From Planctomycetaceae bacterium (GTDB lineage Bacteria; Planctomycetota; Planctomycetia; Planctomycetales; Planctomycetaceae), in NCBI GenBank assembly GCA_020638955.1, contig JACKHO010000001.1, positions 806,001 through 870,000 on the forward strand: a stretch of 64,000 nt of DNA. The letters run 5' to 3'. Made by a program: the position numbers and the translations under genes. This document shows, piece after piece, positions 37,527-48,156 of this stretch. The notes below the pieces were generated by a model, which saw only the letters and a list, made by a program, of their open reading frames with translations, ran no database searches and had not been told where the DNA came from. Every line of letters starts with the position of its first letter. Positions within the stretch are counted from its first letter, which is position 1.

Positions 37527-37958
37527 TCAATTCAGGTGCGGTTTAACAAACGCTTCGAAGTCTTCGTACCTGCGAAAGTCTTGTATGCCAACCTTACTGG
37601 CGACCGGTTCCCCGTTCTTGACGACAAATACGGCTGGGATGGGCCCAACGCCGAGTGCGGCGGTCAAGTCGGGTTTCTCATCAGTGTCGATGCGCACGAC
37701 TTTGATTTGCCCTTCGTACTCTTCTTCGAAACGGTCCACCATCGGGGCCAGTATTCTGCAGGGACCACACCAGGTGGCTCCGAAGTCGACAATGACAGGT
37801 ATTTCGCTGTCCATGACTTCCTTCTGGAACCATTCGCCATCGGGATGCGTGGTCGCCGCGTCCAAATCGGGTAGCGGATCTGCTGGACGAGAGAGAATTG
37901 CAAAGAGCACTACCGACACAGCAAACGCAGCGGCGAGACCAAGAATTGTCCGTTCCAT
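37527..37958 (-). CDS. Membrane-anchored thioredoxin
   Basis: A 143-residue protein with an N-terminal anchor (residues 3-22) and a thioredoxin fold. The active site WCGPC is at 63-67, with IPAVFVVKNGE including the cis-Pro loop. It probably reduces or oxidises disulfides at the periplasmic face. It lies head to tail after the esterase on the opposite strand and is a separate transcript. Confidence 0.85.
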   Translation of the reverse strand: MERTILGLAAAFAVSVVLFAILSRPADPLPDLDAATTHPDGEWFQKEVMDSEIPVIVDFGATWCGPCRILAPMVDRFEEEYEGQIKVVRIDTDEKPDLTAALGVGPIPAVFVVKNGEPVASKVGIQDFRRYEDFEAFVKPHLN

Positions 37959-38141
37959 GATGAGAGTGTCCCGGCGGACTGAAGTACGAGATGAAACACA
38001 ACGAGTCCGATTATAGGCGCACCGGTCAGCGGGGTCGACGGCTGAACCAGCAGCATCCGCGAGTTTACGCCCTGCTCAGGTGCCGCGTCGACAGAGAAGA
38101 AACGTTTACTGCTGCGTGATGGCCCAATTGCGTGCTGACGA

Positions 38142-39542
38142 CTAACGGCTGGAGAGCTGGGTCTCGAAGCTACCAAAGAGCGTTTCACCACCGCGGACAA
38201 TGTAGAACTTCAGCGGTGCAATCGACGGAGATTGCGTCAGCACGTAGTCGACGTTTTCCTGGGTCACGGTCTCGTAGACGTGCAGGCCGACCAGTACGTC
38301 GCCGTTCTTGAGACCGTTCCGTGCGGCCGGGCTTTCTCCCAACACATCGACCACTCGCATGCCACCACGGTACGGTTGGCCATTCAGGGAGGCATCACCC
38401 CGTTCGACGGGAACGAGCTTGAGTCCGAGGGACTTCCAGCACAGGTCGTTCGACGTACTCTGTTCGGCGACTTGTGCCACGGGTGCAGCGAGGCTCGGAA
38501 GCCGCTGGTGACCGGGGCTGCGACGACTTGGAGGCAGCAGTGTCATTTCCAGGTTCACGCTCACTTCCTTGCCATCGCGGTTCACAAGCACGGGCACTTT
38601 GGCACCGGTTCGCTGTCCAAGGAGCGAACGCTCCAAGTCGACACGGTCGACGATGTTCACGTCATTTGCCTTCACCACAACGTCGCCAGGCTCAATACCG
38701 GCTTCTTCGCTCGGTGAACCGGGGACAACAGCCTGGACGATGAGGCGGCGGTTGCGGCCGTTCTTTTCATCACGCAGGACAAGTCCGTGGTGATGTTGGT
38801 CGCGGCGTTCAATGCTCAGCAGGTTCGCGATAATGCGGCGGGCATCATCCACCTGAATCGCAAAGCCAATGCGTTGGGCCTTGGCTCGAATCGCGACGTT
38901 AATGCCAATCAGTTCGCCATCAGCGTTGATCAGTGGGCCGCCGCTGTTGCCAGGGTTAATGGCTGCGTCGGTCTGAATGAGGTTACGGTATGACTGGTGG
39001 TCGGTGACATCCACGTCACGGGAGCGGTTGCTGATGACGCCACGCGAAATGGAGTTCTCGTAGCCGAAGGGGTTACCAATCGCCACGACGTCTTCACCGA
39101 GGAAGAGATCCGACGACGTTCCCATCGGCATGACCTTCAGCTTGCGCGGCGAGTCGATCTTGATGATGGCCAAGTCTTCGGCGGGGTCGGTGTCGATGAC
39201 CTTGGCGTAATAGAAGCTGCCGTCGCTGAGAGTCACCTTGAGGACTTCGGCATCTTCTACGACGTGGAAGTTGGTGACAATGTAGCCCCGTTCATCAATA
39301 ACGATGCCGGTGCCCATGCCGTTGATTTTTTGTCCCTGTCCGGTTGAGAACACCACGTCGAGCGACTTCTGACGTTTTTCGGTGTGAATGTTCACCGTCG
39401 ATTCACTCGCCCGTTCGACGTGTTGAACGAAGGGGCTGCGACGGTTACTGACGAACGAGGCCTCATCCGCAAATAATGCGGGCGAGCCAAGTAGGCAGGT
39501 TAGTAGCAAGCACATCCAGGCGTGCCGAAACCAATTCGTCAT
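38142..39542 (-). CDS. HtrA/DegP-type serine protease with two PDZ-like regions
   Basis: 466 residues with a signal peptide (ending SPALFA). The trypsin-like triad is His93 (TNFHVVED), Asp123 (PAEDLAI) and Ser200 (NPGNSGGPL). A PDZ domain follows (residues about 265-345, VVPGSPSEEAGIEPGDVV), and a second, weaker PDZ-like segment ends the protein (SPAARNGLKNGDVLVGL). This is the DegP/DegQ plan of periplasmic quality-control proteases. It is divergent from feoA, with a 416-bp intergenic region. Confidence 0.92.
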   Translation of the reverse strand: MTNWFRHAWMCLLLTCLLGSPALFADEASFVSNRRSPFVQHVERASESTVNIHTEKRQKSLDVVFSTGQGQKINGMGTGIVIDERGYIVTNFHVVEDAEVLKVTLSDGSFYYAKVIDTDPAEDLAIIKIDSPRKLKVMPMGTSSDLFLGEDVVAIGNPFGYENSISRGVISNRSRDVDVTDHQSYRNLIQTDAAINPGNSGGPLINADGELIGINVAIRAKAQRIGFAIQVDDARRIIANLLSIERRDQHHHGLVLRDEKNGRNRRLIVQAVVPGSPSEEAGIEPGDVVVKANDVNIVDRVDLERSLLGQRTGAKVPVLVNRDGKEVSVNLEMTLLPPSRRSPGHQRLPSLAAPVAQVAEQSTSNDLCWKSLGLKLVPVERGDASLNGQPYRGGMRVVDVLGESPAARNGLKNGDVLVGLHVYETVTQENVDYVLTQSPSIAPLKFYIVRGGETLFGSFETQLSSR

Positions 39543-39866
39543 CTGCGGACCTGTTCCTCTAGGAGCGCGGGTTCAACAGTTGGCGGGATCCATCAGCCAG
39601 TTGGAGTGCAGTCCGTTGATCTCCACAAGCCCCAACATCGGAAACGACGTGGGGTTGCCTTGACGGGAGTGAGGGTCCAGACGCACAGCTTACCCAGACG
39701 TCATTTGGTAAACTGGGTGGTTTGTTCCGAAGGGTTTGCGGCTCTCAAACCGGAGGTCTGGCATTGCTTGAGGAATGACTGGAGTGCCCTGCTGGAATGT
39801 GTCCCGAGGCCGGTCAGAGAGGCGTTTCCCGGATGCGAAAAGTATCAACTTTAGCGAATCATTTGC
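39543..39866. other. Intergenic region upstream of htrA-type gene and feo promoter
   Basis: About 320 bp between the start of the HtrA-like gene and the feo promoter. It should hold the protease promoter. No gene, tRNA or repeat was recognised. Confidence 0.4.
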
Positions 39867-39895
39867 TTGACCAATGCATTTCGACCGATTAGTAT
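39867..39895 (+). promoter_or_regulatory. Sigma70-like promoter of feoAAB
   Basis: TTGACC (39867-39872), a 17-base spacer, then TAGTAT (39890-39895). The expected start site, about 39902, falls at the edge of the Fur-like palindrome. Confidence 0.6.
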
Positions 39896-39903
39896 TAATG
39901 CAG

Positions 39904-39920
39904 TTGAGACTCAGTCTCAA
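39904..39920 (+). promoter_or_regulatory. Fur-box-like palindrome upstream of feo
   Basis: TTGAGACTCAGTCTCAA is a perfect 8-1-8 palindrome 38 bp upstream of the first feoA. Its core fits the 7-1-7 Fur consensus at ten of fourteen informative positions. Placement just after the -10 box would block transcription when iron is sufficient. Confidence 0.65.
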
Positions 39921-39958
39921 TTGGCCCCCGGTTCCTCCCTCCCACACATTCCTCCACT

Positions 39959-40180
39959 ATGTTCCCCGTTGAAACACTTCGGTCCGGTGAAGCAGGTCGA
40001 GTTGTCGGCGTTGATGGGCAATTGGACATTGTTCAGCGTCTGCAGGATGTTGGACTGCGAATTGGCGCCACTGTTCGCATGTTGCGTGAAGGAACGCCTG
40101 TGCTGCTCGCCGTTGACGATCAGCGTTTGACGTTTCGCCCCGATCAACGAGCCATGGTCCTCGTTGAGCCAACGGTTTAG
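39959..40180 (+). CDS. feoA: FeoA, first copy
   Basis: A 73-residue SH3-like protein that assists the FeoB iron transporter. The pattern LRSGEAGRVVGVDGQLDIVQRL and DVGLRIGATVRML is typical of FeoA. It is the first of two consecutive FeoA genes in a three-gene operon. The next start is 5 bp after the stop. Confidence 0.85.
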   Translation: MFPVETLRSGEAGRVVGVDGQLDIVQRLQDVGLRIGATVRMLREGTPVLLAVDDQRLTFRPDQRAMVLVEPTV

Positions 40181-40184
40181 GGCG

Positions 40185-40418
40185 ATGACGCTTGATTCTC
40201 TTCAAGTTGGTGAACGGGGAGTGGTTGTCTCCATTGAGGGGACCGACACTGTTGCCGTGCGACTGGCGGAAATGGGCGTTATTGATGGCGAGGAAATCGA
40301 GTTAGTCGGCACCGCCCCATTTGGTGATCCTCTGGAATTCTCGTTGAGGGGATACCGTCTGTCACTACGGAAAGCGGAAGCGGTTCGCGTCAACATTGAG
40401 CCACTGAAATCGAAGTAA
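40185..40418 (+). CDS. feoA: FeoA, second copy
   Basis: A 77-residue FeoA domain (SLQVGERGVVVSIEG, RLAEMGVIDGEEIELVGTAPFGDPLEF, RLSLRKAEA). It is more canonical than the first copy, keeping the GDP.EF motif. ATG at 40185 was chosen; an in-frame ATG at 40164 overlaps the first FeoA. Both probably bind FeoB. Confidence 0.88.
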   Translation: MTLDSLQVGERGVVVSIEGTDTVAVRLAEMGVIDGEEIELVGTAPFGDPLEFSLRGYRLSLRKAEAVRVNIEPLKSK

Positions 40419-40461
40419 CGGTCAATCCAATAAGCGGTTGACACGAAAGAGGAAAGCACCA

Positions 40462-42645
40462 GTGAGTAACGCAGCAGGCCCCTTGCATGTTGCTCTCATT
40501 GGGAATCCAAACACGGGCAAAAGCACTCTCTTTAATGCACTTTCCGGTCAGAACGTGCGAACCGGAAATTTTCCCGGTGTCACCGTCGAGGCGAAATCGA
40601 CCACGTTCACCGTTGACGGTCAACAAATTCACCTGACGGACTTACCGGGTACCTATAGCCTCTCCCCGCGCTCGCTCGACGAAATGGTCGCGGTCGACGT
40701 GCTCCTCGGTACCGCGGCCAACATGACGGCTCCGGAAGTCGTGGTGTGCGTGGCTGATGCAGCGAACCTTGAACGCAACCTCTATTTGTATACACAGCTA
40801 CTCGATCTCAACCTGCCGCTCGTGCTGGTCCTGAACATGTGGGACAACGCGGGGCGCAAAGGAATTGAGGTTGATATCGAAAAGCTGCAGGCGTCGCTCG
40901 GCGTGCATGTGGTCACGACCGTTGCCGACAAGGGTGTTGGCATCGCAGATGTGAAGTCGGCCATCCTTGCCGCAAAAAATCAGTCCCTGCCGCAGCGTCC
41001 AAATCTGCCCGCCGAATTGGCCGCTGCGGTGTCCGATTTGCGTTCTGAATTTGATTCGCCGCCCGCTGATTTCCTGTTGCTCCGCGGGTTACTCGATATC
41101 AATGGCGAAACGGAGAAGCGGCTCGCGAAACTCACGCACGACAAGACGTTTCTCGACGCGCTCAACTGCCATCGCGAAAAACTGGCGACGTCAGGATTCC
41201 GTATTCCCGTCGCCGAAAGCCGTTGGCGTTACGACTGGATTCGCGAACACCTCAAACATTGCGTCGTTTCGACTCAGGCTGGTCAACGCACACTCAGCGA
41301 CCGCATCGACAAAGTCCTGACGCACCGCATTGGGGGCGTTTTCGTTTTTCTGCTGACCATGCTGTTGGTCTTTCAGGCAATCTATACGTTCGCCGCACCA
41401 TTTAGCGATGCCATTGGCTCGGTACAGGACAGTGCGTCGGCCGGCGTTGAATCGGTCGTACCGCCGGGAATTCTGCGTTCGCTGCTGGTCGATGGTGCTA
41501 TTGCTGGCGTGGGCGGCGTTGTCGTCTTCCTACCGCAAATTGTGTTTCTCTTCCTGTGCATCGGCATACTGGAAGATTGTGGATACATGGCCCGGGCTGC
41601 ATTCCTGGCCGACCGTCTCATGGCGCCGCTGGGACTCAATGGACGTTCTTTCGTGCCGCTCATGTCGTCATTCGCCTGCGCGGTGCCGGGAATCATGGCG
41701 ACGCGCACCATCGAGAACTGGCGCGATCGGATGGTCACCATTCTCATTGCTCCGCTGATGAGCTGTTCCGCCCGCTGGCCCGTGTACATGCTGCTGACGA
41801 GTGCATTCGTCCCCGATGAATACCTCGGCGGTTGGCTGAGTCTTCGGGCTCTCGTGCTCTTCGGCATGCACTTCGTCGGCCTCATTCTCGCCATTCCCAT
41901 TGCCTGGATTCTGCGGAAGTTCTGGTTCCAGGGTGAGAGCTCACTCTTCGTTATGGAAATGCCCGACTACAAAACCCCTTCCTGGAAGGTGGTCGGTGGT
42001 CGTGTGCTTGAGCAGGGACGCGAATTCCTCGTCCGGGCCGGAACCCTGATTTTCTGCACGAGTATTCTTGTTTGGGCAGCAGCCTACTTTCCAGGAGATC
42101 ACACACATCTGTATGAAGTCCAAACGGAACTGGAAAACATAGAGCAGAACGAAACGCTCATTGACATCTCGCAGGAAAAAATTGACGAACTCGTCGCCGA
42201 GCACAATCAGCTGAACGGCGAACTCATCGAGGCGAGCTACCTCGGCCAGGCGGGCCACTTCATTGCACCGGCCATTCGACCGCTCGGCTGGGACTGGAAA
42301 ATTGGCGTGGCGGTCATTGCCTCATTCCCCGCACGAGAAGTTGTCATTGCGGCCATGGGGACCATTTACAGCCTCGGTGCCGATGTCGATGAAGAATCGA
42401 GCGATTTGAAAGAGACCATGAAGAAGGCCACCTGGTCCGATGGTCGCCCAATTTTCACGCTGCCTGTGGCGCTCTCGATTATGGTGTTCTTCGCCCTCTG
42501 CTCACAGTGCGCCGCCACGCTCATGGTCATTCGCCGCGAAACCAACTCCTGGCGATGGGCCCTCTTCACCTTCACCTACATGACCCTCCTCGCCTACGCG
42601 GGTGCCTGGGTGACTGTTCAGGTTGGTAACTGGTTGTTGGTTTAG
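40462..42645 (+). CDS. feoB: Ferrous iron transport protein FeoB
   Basis: About 727 residues. The N-terminal G domain has G1 GNPNTGKST (14-22), TGNFPGVTVE (G2), DLPG (60-63) and NMWD (about 130). The membrane core has the Gate motif regions with conserved Cys (SFACAVPGI, APLMSCSARWPVY) and about eight to ten membrane segments. It moves Fe(II) across the inner membrane. GTG at 40462 has AGAGGAAA upstream and gives the usual N-terminus; a TTG at 40438 is less likely. Confidence 0.95.
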   Translation: MSNAAGPLHVALIGNPNTGKSTLFNALSGQNVRTGNFPGVTVEAKSTTFTVDGQQIHLTDLPGTYSLSPRSLDEMVAVDVLLGTAANMTAPEVVVCVADAANLERNLYLYTQLLDLNLPLVLVLNMWDNAGRKGIEVDIEKLQASLGVHVVTTVADKGVGIADVKSAILAAKNQSLPQRPNLPAELAAAVSDLRSEFDSPPADFLLLRGLLDINGETEKRLAKLTHDKTFLDALNCHREKLATSGFRIPVAESRWRYDWIREHLKHCVVSTQAGQRTLSDRIDKVLTHRIGGVFVFLLTMLLVFQAIYTFAAPFSDAIGSVQDSASAGVESVVPPGILRSLLVDGAIAGVGGVVVFLPQIVFLFLCIGILEDCGYMARAAFLADRLMAPLGLNGRSFVPLMSSFACAVPGIMATRTIENWRDRMVTILIAPLMSCSARWPVYMLLTSAFVPDEYLGGWLSLRALVLFGMHFVGLILAIPIAWILRKFWFQGESSLFVMEMPDYKTPSWKVVGGRVLEQGREFLVRAGTLIFCTSILVWAAAYFPGDHTHLYEVQTELENIEQNETLIDISQEKIDELVAEHNQLNGELIEASYLGQAGHFIAPAIRPLGWDWKIGVAVIASFPAREVVIAAMGTIYSLGADVDEESSDLKETMKKATWSDGRPIFTLPVALSIMVFFALCSQCAATLMVIRRETNSWRWALFTFTYMTLLAYAGAWVTVQVGNWLLV

Positions 42646-42728
42646 GCAGAACGTTGCCTGACAGTATTAAACTAATCTCATGAAGCACGAATGCCTCGAC
42701 AAATTCGTAATCGTGGCGGAGCGCCACA

Positions 42729-44184
42729 GGGTGCGTCCGATGGATGGTGGCGGTTTTATCCGGTGAGGGTGAGGTTTTGCCAGGTTTGGTGCCAGTGGCC
42801 GTTGAGGTGGGCGCAGCGGAGTGCTGTCACGGCGGTGGCGCCGGCGCGGCTCCAGTGCATGCCGGGGCCTTTCAACCTGAGACCCACGAGTTGTTTCGCC
42901 GAGGACTCCACCATGCCGCTCCCAATGGTCCAACCGCGAGAGCGGTAACGCGGGTAGTCCGTTTCCGCCAGGCGTGTGCGGATGTAATTACTCAGCTTTT
43001 GGGCGGCAGCGGGGAGTAATGTTTCAGGGCTGGTTCGAAGTGGCTCCAACCGTTGCAGCAGACCGCTGCCGCCGGCATCGTACAAGACGCTGAGCCCAGT
43101 CCTGGGCAGCAGTGGAGTCACTACCAAAGAGAGCCTTCGCACACTCCCATACATGCTGGCTGGCGTGATACCAGTCGAGCACGCCGGAGGCTTCGCAGAA
43201 GTGTTCCTGCTGAATTGACCAGCACCAGTCGGCTCCATCACTGAGGAAAATCTTCTCCTGTGCCTGATGGTATCCGCAGCGACAAGCGAGGGCGTACAGC
43301 GACATCCCGAACGAAAGATAATCGTCCTCCTGGCCCCAAGTCATTTGTTTGTGCCACCAGGGCACGGCCCTGGACCGGCTGGTCTCGCACCGCTGACGCG
43401 GAGCTCGACGAAGTCGTGCGCAGCCACAAACCGCCTGCGGCGGACGCATTTGCCGCCATTTTTGCTGGTTGACTTCTGGTTGCTGCGCATTGGATTCCGT
43501 CTCATTTGTGCCGTAGAGAATGCCGTCACAACTGATGTAAATTCGTTGTGGACTTATCGGCGGTCGGGGTGCATTTTCCGCCGTCCAGGGATGCAACTGA
43601 CGCAGCTCGACTTCCGCCAGCCGCAGCTTCTCCAACGCTCCGCCCACGTCGACGGCCAGGTGCCACAACGTGTCATGGCCAAGGTACACTCCATGTTGAT
43701 CGGCCATGAGTTGTTCGAGTTGGGCGAAGGGTTCGATGCTCGCCAGTTGACTGGCGTTGCGTCCGAGCAATCGCGTCATGCGATGTGATCCACAACAGAC
43801 CACGGCATCTGCTGGCGTTTGCCAGCACTGACATTCCCGGCAGCGATACCGCGTCCGTTCATAGGTCACTTCACCCGAGTGACTCATCACCGTTCGTACG
43901 CGACGCCCCCGGTTTCGCATCGGCCGACCGCAACAGTGCGGCCGGCCCAAGGACTCCCCCAGTTGTGTGAACCCCGAATCCAACACTGCCCGCCCGGCCC
44001 GTTTTTTCAATTCCTCGACCCGGAGTTCGAGGGCCATCGCATCGAGCGTTTCCACCGACTCGATGATTTCGGAGACTTTTTTCCCGTCGACTTCCACAAC
44101 AATCCGAACGTCCATCACACCCTCCTTGAGGCTCCGAGACGTCCTGACTCAACAAAAACCGTCCAACAACACCACTCTACACCC
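42729..44184 (-). mobile_element. ISKra4-family insertion sequence
   Basis: Edges are approximate. GGGTG..CGGTTTT at the left (42729) and its imperfect complement (..CACCC ending 44184) resemble terminal inverted repeats. They enclose the broken ISKra4-type transposase. No target duplication could be confirmed by eye. The element ends just before the HTH gene at 44190, so it may have cut or replaced that gene's promoter. Confidence 0.55.
42756..44118 (-). pseudogene. ISKra4-family transposase, frameshifted
   Basis: The first frame (43024-44118) holds the N-terminal zinc-like cysteines (HCCGRPM, CRECQCW), CDGILYG and FLSDGADWCW, then VLDWYHASQHVWE. The second frame (ending 42756) contributes PRYRSRGWTIGSGMVESSAKQLVGLRLKGPGMHW, the ISKra4 C-terminal signature. 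A one-base insertion near 43098 (between QRL and YDAGGSG) separates them. Without it the protein would be near 450 residues. The middle part around 43380-43450 is unusually Arg/Cys-rich and may also be damaged. Programmed frameshifting is possible but no slippery heptamer was seen. Confidence 0.75.
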
Positions 44185-44189
44185 TCCCC

Positions 44190-44762
44190 GTGCAAGACCC
44201 TTGGAGTTCCTTTCCGCGTCGGACTCTGAGGATTCAAAACCGCAGCTATCACACGGTTTACGATGATCGCCGGCGCATCTACGTTCCGGGCACTCGGCCG
44301 CCTGAAGTGCCGAAGCCTCGCGTCAGACGCTCCCGACTGAAGATTCGGGCGGCGAACAACCCTGTCCGAAATGTGATCAAGGTGGCTCGCGAATACGAGG
44401 TGTATTTAGCTCGCCCCGAGGTCTACGGCTATCGTCAGGTTGCTCAGAACTTCGGCATCTCGAAGGTGATGGTCAGCTACTACCTGACGCTCCTCAACCG
44501 GCTCCCAACGGACTTCATCAGCTGGCTGGAAAACTGCGAGGAGGAACTCCCGCTGACGTTCTTCAGCCTGAAGCGGCTGAGACCTGTCACGATGCTGGAC
44601 GAGCCGGACCGTCGACCTGAGCTGGTTGAATTGACTCGAAAACTGATCGAGGAAATGCAGGGCGATCCGTCAGAGGCCGTACCAGCTCTCCTGGAACTTC
44701 TCGGGGAATCAGCACTGGCGACGCCTAAAGGGCGTGAACATCGGTCGATCCAGCTCGACTGA
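44190..44762 (+). CDS. HTH protein associated with DDE integrase
   Basis: 190 residues (GTG start). A central helix-turn-helix reads YRQVAQNFGISKVMVSYYLTLLNRLP, similar to ParB/KorB or Trp-repressor-like HTH motifs. The C-terminal part (PTDFISWLENCEEE..FFSLKRLRPVTML) recurs in a second copy at 46301-46621. It lies 128 bp ahead of the DDE integrase and is likely its accessory DNA-binding or regulatory protein. The N-terminus begins at the IS boundary and may be truncated. Confidence 0.65.
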   Translation: MQDPWSSFPRRTLRIQNRSYHTVYDDRRRIYVPGTRPPEVPKPRVRRSRLKIRAANNPVRNVIKVAREYEVYLARPEVYGYRQVAQNFGISKVMVSYYLTLLNRLPTDFISWLENCEEELPLTFFSLKRLRPVTMLDEPDRRPELVELTRKLIEEMQGDPSEAVPALLELLGESALATPKGREHRSIQLD

Positions 44763-44890
44763 TTGATACGACTGGGCGGCATCCCGCCAAATCACGCCCC
44801 CGTGAAGCCACTCAGTCTTTTCAAAGGCCGTCACCGGGGTGCAAAAAATAGATTTCCCTGTGTTTTACGTTGTTTTGCGAGTCTACCACG

Positions 44891-45964
<1,074 letters not shown>

Positions 45965-46034
45965 CGTTTGCCTATTTCGGCAGCTTCGGACCGTACCTTT
46001 TGTGTGGCCTTATTTTTTGAATTGTGGTTGCGAG

Positions 46035-46300
<266 letters not shown>

Positions 46301-46306
<6 letters not shown>

Positions 46307-46621
46307 CAAGCCAAGAACTCGATCCGTGTGGCTCGCCAGATCGCGAGAGAGGTGGAGCGTTTGGGGAAGGCTTCCGCAGCCGCACAGAGCTTGGGCCTGA
46401 GCCGAACGATGGTCTGCTACCACATAGCACTCCTGGAACGTCTTCCTGAGGACTTCATCCAGTGGCTCGAAGCAGAAGATGACCAAGTCATCTGGCGGTG
46501 CTTCAGCGAACGCCGTCTTCGACCGATCACGAAGATCGCGGACAGAGAAGAGCAGGTGCGGCAACTCACCGACATGATCGGAGAGGCCCAGGCGTTGGCC
46601 AGTCGTGCCGCGGAGGACTAG
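46301..46621 (+). pseudogene. Second copy of the HTH protein, 5' truncated
   Basis: The reading frame carries NSIRVARQIAREVERLGKA and the HTH SAAAQSLGLSRTMVCYHIALLERLP, then EDFIQWLEAEDDQ and RLRPITKI. It is clearly related to the HTH protein at 44190-44762 (LNRLPTDFISWLENCEEE). No proper start is present in the homologous region except a GTG at 46328. It is probably a truncated copy joined to the SDR remnant. Confidence 0.65.
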
Positions 46622-46973
46622 GGCGGCGGGAATAGAATGAGTGTCCCCATCGTCTCATCTTTTTATCTATCAGCACGTTACGACGTTACCCCTTGCCTGC
46701 GGCAGCGCTGGGGCAGCGCGCAGGCGTCTCAAGGGGGCGTTGGATGGCTTCGATCGGCACGACGAACCCGCAGCTTCGTTTCTCAGGATACGGGTTGGAG
46801 GCGATGTGCCTCAAGCCCTTATAGTGACTCACCCTGCGCCTTCAATATGCTTCATCGCCGCTTTCTTGGTGTCTTGCGAGCCCAGCGGTGCTCGGAGACC
46901 AGTTCACTCTTCCTGAAGCCGTTGCCGGAACCATTCACTGGCCACGGATCATCCACGTTCCCACGGCTACGGC
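46622..46973. other. Degenerate intergenic region in mobile-element area
   Basis: About 350 bp with no supported gene. It contains a GC-rich inverted pair (GCCTGCG..CGCAGGC) near 46688-46720 with internal GCAGCGC repeats. It may be remnant sequence between the HTH fragment and the nuclease gene. Confidence 0.35.
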
Positions 46974-48079
46974 TTATTTTGTGGGCAGATTCACAATGCG
47001 TCCAACTTGGTGGATGATTGTGCCCCCTTCACTTGGTGCCGATAAGTCATTCTCCCCAAAGTCTGATGAGAGGCTGGCACCACACGTCGCGTAATCATCC
47101 CCTCGATATTGGACGTAGAGTTCCAAGGTGCAAGCGCCAGATTTCCATTGACCAAACGGATAGTCTTGATGGTCTACTGGGAAGAACGCTACTGCCACGT
47201 CTTTGACCTCGTTCTTGAGCACAACGATCCAGTTCGATGTGCTTTGAATAAACTTGTTGTCAATCACCTTGTTCTCAAGGACTTTCGCATAGTCCACGAC
47301 ACCGATCGCCTCATAGATAAGCGTTCGCTCGGGTGTGTGTACCCGCAGGCCCAGGTTCTCGATGACGGAAGGTCGTTCTCCTGCATTTAGAAAATGTATC
47401 GGGAGGAGGATCGTGATGCTGCCTTCAAGCTGATGTTTTATCCCACTAGTCGATGCCAACACTACTGTGTCGCAAAGCACTTCGCACCTGGAGTACAGGA
47501 TGGTCTCAACTGCATCGGGGAGAGTCGATAGGACCCAGGTGATCAGTAAGTTGTCCAGGTCTTGTCGGGCAATCTTCTCCCCCTTCGTGGAGTAAGTCAT
47601 CAGCTTTCCCACCAAGCCCTCAACCAAGAGCTCACGAACTGCAACCGGCAGTGATCTCACATTACGGGATTCCAGGTAGACGTCGATTCCGTGCGCAGCC
47701 TGTTGAAAAAGACCTTCGACGTCGAGAGATTTGGGCATGGGGACATCGACACCTTCAATCTTCCCAGCCTTTACAACCTCCCCGGAGCATGGCCCGATCA
47801 AAAGCAACTCAAACGTGGTCGCTGCTTTCTCCAACTGAGGGAATGTGCCCAGTCCTTGGCGCTTGCCATTCCGATTTGATTCTGCGAACTCTTCACCTGG
47901 ACGGCTTTGCTTGTTCCGTCCGAGTATTGCCATCGAATGTCGGTCTTATCGTCATCCGTATCTGGTTCGATTTCGACAGCGATCCAAGTCTTGTCTTTAT
48001 CTTCTTTGGCAAATGCTCCAAGAAGCAACACGAGGGTTTGTAGCAGAAATCCCCGTGTAGCAGTTTGTCCACCACTCAT
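46974..48079 (-). pseudogene. PD-(D/E)xK-like nuclease protein (DUF4297-like), frameshifted
   Basis: The N-terminal part (ATG 48079, with AAAGGA upstream) opens GGQTATRGFLLQTLVLLL, then WIAVEIEPDTDDD and SKAVQVKSSQNQI: an E36/E38..D47..Q61-V-K63 arrangement like dsDNA nuclease domains of the DUF4297/Cap4 type. The frame shifts by one missing base near 47838 (KDWAHSL joins QLEKAATTFELLLIGP). The remaining about 285 residues are conserved-looking (RELLVEGLVGKLMTYS, VLASTSGIKHQLEGS) and probably form a sensor or targeting domain. No CBASS cyclase is nearby. It looks like a damaged defence gene. Confidence 0.6.
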
Positions 48080-48156
48080 GGTTGTGTGTCCTTTGTTAGG
48101 TGCCCTGCCATAGAATATGCGTCTAGTGCGATAACCGGCTAATCTGACCGCCCCCT

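Noticed and set aside
42756..44118. Programmed frameshifting in the ISKra4 transposase
   Set aside because: No A-rich slippery heptamer at the break near 43098; simple mutation or error is more likely.
46637..47017. Plus-strand frames in 46637-47017
   Set aside because: No start signal, no motif, and partly antisense to the nuclease gene.
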